Source: Acanthaster planci
Taxonomy: Eukaryota; Echinodermata; Asteroidea; Valvatida; Acanthasteridae
Direction: 5' to 3'
DNA length: 64,000 bases
NCBI RefSeq assembly: GCF_001949145.1
Contig: NW_019091415.1
Location: forward strand, 39,160 to 103,159
Shown here piece by piece: positions 59,101 to 64,000 of this stretch; position 1 is the first letter of the stretch, and the number at the start of each line of letters is the position of its first letter. The position numbers and the translations under genes are program-made. The notes under the pieces were generated by a model that did not search any database, was not told where the DNA came from, and worked only from the letters and a program-made list of their open reading frames with translations.

Positions 59101-62100
59101 GGTCAAAATACAGACGGTTTAGAAACAGTTCAACGGTTGGTGTTAATCCCCCTTCATTCCGTTCGTGTTTTGGTGTGGGACAGTTCAACGGTTTGAAAAG
59201 AACCGTCTGCCCTGAACTGTCTAGCTTCACGAGCAACCCTGACAACAATGGAATTTGTGGCTTACACAGCCATTGTAGCGGCGTAAAACTGTTATAGCGC
59301 CCTCTTTCGGGTGATTAGTGAAATGCACCATTCGCTTCTTCCACTCGATGATCCACTACGTACATGAGCGACATCTTTCCTTTCATTAAGTAAACCCCCA
59401 GGAATCCAACAGTTGGTAAGACAAAGGAATTCTCCCATATTATGTGTCAGAAAGAGATATTAGATTAAGCCTAAGGGTCATCTGGGGAACAAGGGTTAAT
59501 TTGGGAGGAATAATGGGACGTTGTAACGCTAGTAAATTATGAAGGGCCGTTATTACTGGGTTCATGTATTACCCTACTGCTTGGATTTACATGTACATAT
59601 ACTTATATCATAAGTCACATGGTCATTTGGCATTTACACAGTAAGACAGTTTATGGGGGCACATAGTAAGGGTAAATTTATTCATAGGGATCAATCAACT
59701 GTTTCTTTATTTCATCATAATGGATTTTGACTAAGGTTTATGGACATGTATTGCTACATAAGGTGTACTTCTATTTTCTTTATCCATTGTAGCGAACCGC
59801 TGACTTGGGACTTGGAATGGGCTGCCATCATTAAGGGTAGCAAATAAACAGTTCACGTTCAAGTTCTGGAGAGAGCTGTTTCCACGGGCCAAGTTTTTCA
59901 TCAGTGTGTTCACACTTGCGTTTCTTGTGTAATTTAAGAGGTTACAGCCATAGTTGTGAACAATAGATCCCATCCAAGGAGAACTTCAGTGGCCCGGTCA
60001 GTCTTCCTAGGCTGGCCGTAAGGATTAGTGGTTAACACCTTATGATAGAGACGCAAAATCAACTACATACTAGGCTACAGACATTTCTCTAGCTTCAGAA
60101 ACATTTGAGTGGGTTTTTCATGACAAAAAGACATAGAAACAAGATCATTGTTCGTCTTTAAGCATTTTTTAGACTGGAAAATAAATACATTTATACGGGA
60201 GTGACGGGGAATGCCAAACACGGTTGACTCATTTACTGCCTGATCTATCGCCTCTGAAAAGAAATATCCACAGAGACACAATATGAATTTATTTTGAACT
60301 TCAGTCACGCGTACCATATTCTTTGACGGTAATAAAAAAGTCCAAACTCCGCATCAAATATTGCTGCAAGTATGTGTCAAGGTTCGGTTCCGTTCAAACA
60401 GGGCTAAGAAATTTTTTGCCAAACTTCGGATTGGTTGGGGTTCGGACATGTACACACATGTGCATGTACAATGCACACTGAGACATTGAAAGGCTCTGTA
60501 CGAACGTGTCACGTATATGTAGGCCTATATAGTATTTCTGTGTATAAAATTGTAAATCTCCTATCTCTCCCCATCCACGAGCAAACTCTAAACTGTTTCC
60601 CCAGAGTTTGTTTCAGAGTACATTCCATTTAAAGTTACCGCTGGAGGTGTGACAGTTTCTGACCGTGTTTTGCTGACCAGAAGTGGTTGTGTTCAGAACA
60701 CGATTGACTCAACAAAACGATTGTAAGATATGTGCTAATAGAAAAACCAGAATGCTCAAATAGGACTTTCCTACTTCACTACAGAATATAAAATTAACAA
60801 AAATTTCGAACGAATTGTGTTTTGGGTTATTTTTGCGAAATAGACTCAACTACAAAAAGGGCTTTCGTTGCATATCTGAGGAGGAACCTTTCCAAAGACG
60901 GAGTGCACGTGACCAAAGGGGCAATTTTCCACCAGCGTCTTTTGGAGGGATAGCAGCATTTTGTTATTTGAGATCTGGCCAAATTCCATTACAACGCATG
61001 TGCACTACGATCAAACCCTTCATGGTCAAATGAAAGGCAAGTTAGGCTACTGCGCGAAAAAAATTCTCCTCGCGCGCTGCGCTGCAGCACAGCATGCACC
61101 GAACCGCTTGGCAAAATTTTCACCTGAGGATGCCTTGGATCAAGCGCGAGTCCGACTGCGATCAGCATCCAATCAAAAGTCGTTTTGCACCGCCATTTAT
61201 GAGACAATTGAGACAAACCCCAGAGATTAGTATAAAACCTGACATGTTTGTTTTCCAACATGAATTTTGTGCAGCCACAAAGTATACAAAGAGTACAAAA
61301 GAATCGTACGTACAAAACATATTGCAATGTGCACGCATGTACTATTGACTTCCAGAAAAAACATGTATTCTTATGTATCCTGCAGCCACGAAGTGGAAAG
61401 CGCATAGTTCGCATACGTGTCTTCCTCGATCCTACACATGAAAACCTACAAGTGCGCAATGCTGAGTCCCAGCTTGTACAAATGGGCCAAAAAAAAAAAG
61501 TTTTATCTGTAACTACATGTTGGCGAACAGAACACTATGTCATCAGGTAAATGCTATTTCAAGTTAGTATAATCTATTCTGCTGGTATAGGTGTGTATTT
61601 GACTCATGATACCAAGACAAAATATCAAGATTACAGGGTATCAAGACCTAAAAAGACTGGTCTGGAAACCGACAGCACAACACAACTACTCAATACACAT
61701 GTTTCATCAGGAAGTTAAAACAGTCTGCTGATCTAAATCCTCCTGCGGAGCTGCGAAGTAAAGAGCTATTGTTATGACTCATCCACCAGACCGCAGAAGT
61801 CTATGATGCGGTAATGTGATAAGCTGTCCATTGTTTACTGGAAACAACAGAGTGCAAGGTGTACTCGCCGCAACCGTTTGGCCAGCCTCGCTGAAGCATT
61901 TGTCCATTCGATGTTGACCATCGGTGGGGCTTAGCGTTTACAAAGCGTTGAACGCTTTCAAAAGCATTTGTATTTTGACCTCACGCCTTAGTACTATATG
62001 GTTTCCTGCAACTTTGTTACACAATCTGAACAGGCTGTGCATCAACTTCAGATGTGGCAGCCAGTTTTCAAACTGTCTCAGGCAAGTTGGCCTTAATCTG

Positions 62101-62494
62101 ATTTGAAGGTTTCCATGGTGTATATAAACAAAGCGAGTCATTTGCAGAAACATCATGTAGCATATGAACTATCTGTGAGTGAGGCTCTAGAGGAACCGGC
62201 TTCATTCAATATTTCGGACAGTGCACTCTTTCTGTTATCTGACAATGGGAAAGAGCACACACACTGTCTGAAACACTGAGTAAAACCAGCTCTTTTCAAT
62301 GCCACACACACTCACAAAGAGAGAGTTCATCTACCACATTGAGTAACAACAAATTGGCTTTATTACGTATAGTAATATTGTAATAACATTTGCCATGAGC
62401 TACCTATCTGAATGTTTTATCCAAGTATGCGTTCACCTTTCAATAAGACACTGAAAGCAAATGAAGACATTGTCCAGAGGACAGAAAAACATAC
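56176..62494. other. Intron sequence that should contain one missing receptor exon
   Basis: The sequence has GATGACGTCA-type old-repeat words near 56950-57130, a weak imperfect palindrome near 59085-59250 (CAGACGGTT / AACCGTCTG), and several short open frames without known domains. By phase and by comparison with LAR, one exon joining 62495 to 54396 should lie here or in the adjacent part of the intron. I could not identify it. Confidence 0.45.
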
Positions 62495-62699
62495 CTGCCC
62501 GCCTTGTGTGTACTAATACAGTGGCTGGAGGACTACTACTACTCTTGGTAACAGCTGTGATGTTGAACTGGTACTCCATGTTTGGTTTCAAACCAGAAAT
62601 CACGAAAATTCTCTCTCTGTTTGGTACATCAATAGGAAGACCTTCATGAGTGTATTCTGGATGCTCCTCCTTCGCCTGAGGACTTGTGGCATAAACAAT
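62495..62699 (-). CDS. LAR-type RPTP exon: C-terminal half of a fibronectin type III domain
   Basis: Reading starts at Ile-Val-Tyr directly after a TTCTACAG acceptor and ends one base into a codon before a GTATGT donor, giving 205 bases (phase 0 in, phase 1 out). The peptide contains ISGLKPNMEYQFNITAVTKS, the typical FN3 strand E to F pattern with the conserved leucine, proline and tyrosine, followed by VLVHTRRA at the domain end. In LAR this corresponds to the last ectodomain FN3 before the membrane-proximal region. It lies about 8 kb upstream of the next exon found, and the phases of the two do not match, so at least one exon between them is missing from this annotation. Confidence 0.88.
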
Positions 62700-63774
62700 C
62701 TGTAGAATAAAGCACAAAATGAATTGTGTGGCGACCTCTGCCAAGTTTTACTTAAGGTACACTTAAACAGAGGTAATGTAACCATACATATATATAAATC
62801 AAACCTTGACTTCCAGTTGGTACAATAAGATATTTTATGAATCATCTTGACATTGCTAAAATACAACAGGGGGTCATGATTACACGTAAGTTGTATTGGT
62901 TACATCATTCATCCCTTGTCATGTTTAAATCAAGCCCAAGACAAAGGGGAATATATATCTACCATGCATGAATACGAGATGGCATATTACATAGTTTACA
63001 GTAGCAAGGATATCCCTTTGGTGGGAAAAAATGCATGTGAGCATGTGCCTATGCATATTTGGAGCAGGCAGCACTGAGCACAGTATGAACATGTACATGG
63101 GTCACTCCATCGGGTTGGGGAACAAAGTGTGACGTACATGTAATAGTGAAATTTAAAAGTGTTCAAAAAGTTCATCTACATGTATCACAGTTTTCAGACA
63201 GTAAAAAATTAGTATTTTAAACACAAAACAATCAAATATTGTGTACACACAATCAGTCAGTGCACCATATATTGACGGCTGTCACATAAAGTGCAGATGT
63301 AACATTGACGCCAAATTTAATACTTTTAACAGTATGCAGTTTTTAAGTTGAACAATTTTTGTGCACATATATGCTGCTAAGTGATCCCTTCAGGAGACCT
63401 CAGACTTGACAAAAAAATGAGACAAGACGAATGTATTTGCTCAGGTATGATTTGAACAAAAGTGCTATTTGTATTTTTAAAAGTTGGGCCATGAACACAA
63501 CCATCTCAGAGAATGCAAGTGACAAGCTGTATTCAAATTAGGCGCCATCGAAAAATCGACTAAACGTTCTTCGGCGGTTTGTTGGCGTTCTCAGTGATCA
63601 GTCAGTCATTGTCAAGGAGGGCGAGAATCCGCGGATTGGACAGCGGTGTGTGCTCTTGCATGGCTAAGTTTAATGAGCAGGGCTGGCCGTGAGCCTTTGT
63701 CGTCGCAACAATGGATGCGATGAAACATGACCAACCTCATGAATACAGATGGAGGGACGCAGAATGTCCGTCCT
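62700..63774. other. Intron sequence upstream of the FN3 exon
   Basis: Only the acceptor region of the exon at 62495-62699 and AT-rich sequence with TACATGTA words are seen. No other exon or RNA gene was recognised. Confidence 0.5.
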
Positions 63775-63778
63775 TTAA

Positions 63779-64000
63779 CCACTTGCTGCTAGGTGGATTT
63801 TTCTTGAGCAAGACAAGATGCTGGGTCATTTTCAAAATTTTCCATTTTCAAAATTCTTCAAAAAATCATCATTCAAAAAGTTCTTACTTGCACTTTATTT
63901 CCTCTGTAGGTTCGTCTCTTGATTTTTTACCCTTTATAATAGTCACCCTTAACGTTATTGGTCCACATTATTTTGCCATTATTGGATATAAATCAACCAT
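63779..64000. mobile_element. piggyBac-family terminus, cut by the window edge
   Basis: TTAA at 63775-63778 is followed by CCACTTGCTGCTAGGTGG and then GATTTTTCTTGAGCAAGACA, closely matching the MITE at 54591 for about 100 bases before diverging. The other end is outside the window. Confidence 0.7.

Larger units (their letters stand above)
2369..62699 (-). other. LAR-type (type IIa) receptor protein tyrosine phosphatase gene, partial, ten exons seen
   Basis: Ten exons on the minus strand spell, in order, an FN3 segment, a juxtamembrane region with a basic RRRR site, a transmembrane helix, a wedge, the whole D1 phosphatase domain and the first part of D2. The order and most exon boundaries match vertebrate PTPRF/PTPRD/PTPRS. 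Introns run from 111 bases to about 28.3 kb. The upstream Ig and FN3 exons lie beyond 64000 and the rest of D2 lies before position 1. By family knowledge the product is a type I membrane phosphatase acting in axon guidance and synapse formation. Invertebrates usually have one LAR gene, so PTPRF, D or S cannot be assigned and no symbol is given. No frameshift or stop interrupts the exons seen. Confidence 0.95.

Noticed and set aside
59085-59250. Imperfect palindrome near CAGACGGTT / AACCGTCTG
   Set aside because: The arms align only in short blocks, and no TIR or duplication is seen. Too weak to call an element.
1-64000. tRNA, rRNA, CRISPR, operon or bacterial-type features
   Set aside because: None were seen. 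The intron-exon structure and transposon content are those of an animal genome.

Overview
The window looks like the interior of one very large animal gene. Ten exons on the minus strand, running from 62699 down to 2369, encode most of a LAR-family (type IIa) receptor protein tyrosine phosphatase. In gene order they give a fibronectin type III segment, the juxtamembrane region with an RRRR furin-type cleavage site, the transmembrane helix, the wedge, a complete and intact-looking catalytic D1 domain, and the start of D2. Nine of the ten exons join with matching reading phase. One exon of roughly 100 to 130 bases, between the 62495-62699 and 54090-54396 exons, is needed by phase and by comparison with LAR/PTPRD/PTPRS, but I could not find it. 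Both ends of the gene lie outside the window. No second host gene was recognised.

The organism is a metazoan with long, transposon-filled introns. The piggyBac, hAT, DIRS/Ngaro and L2 content, plus the very frequent palindrome TACATGTA, suggests a marine invertebrate, possibly a non-vertebrate deuterostome. That placement is an inference with low certainty.

Almost everything outside the exons is transposon-derived. At 1-9 kb there is a piggyBac terminus, a small fold-back repeat and a decayed DIRS element (minus) carrying two insertions. At 10.9-15.2 kb there is a fold-back element with a nested TTAA MITE, a 5'-truncated L2-like LINE and a terminal-inverted-repeat (TIR) element. At 16.8-24.2 kb there is a 145-bp degenerate tandem array, a decayed piggyBac transposase split by a hAT-type MITE, and minisatellite-like sequence. 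The 28-kb intron between 25756 and 54089 holds a 7.6-kb TIR element with TTA flanks that encloses a ZNF862-like hAT pseudogene. The same intron also holds ZBED-like hAT remains and a DIRS/Ngaro-like retroelement whose reverse transcriptase was hit by three different DNA transposons within about 110 bases of original sequence. One of these is a piggyBac element with apparently intact transposase ends around an assembly gap. Its internally deleted derivative (54591-55104) and further termini of the same family lie elsewhere in the window.

The clearest observations are the nested insertions. In several cases the target-site duplication and the restored reading frame fix both boundaries and insertion order. 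I found no evidence of a new enzymatic or defence system. The window is best read as a conserved receptor gene acting as a sink for transposons.
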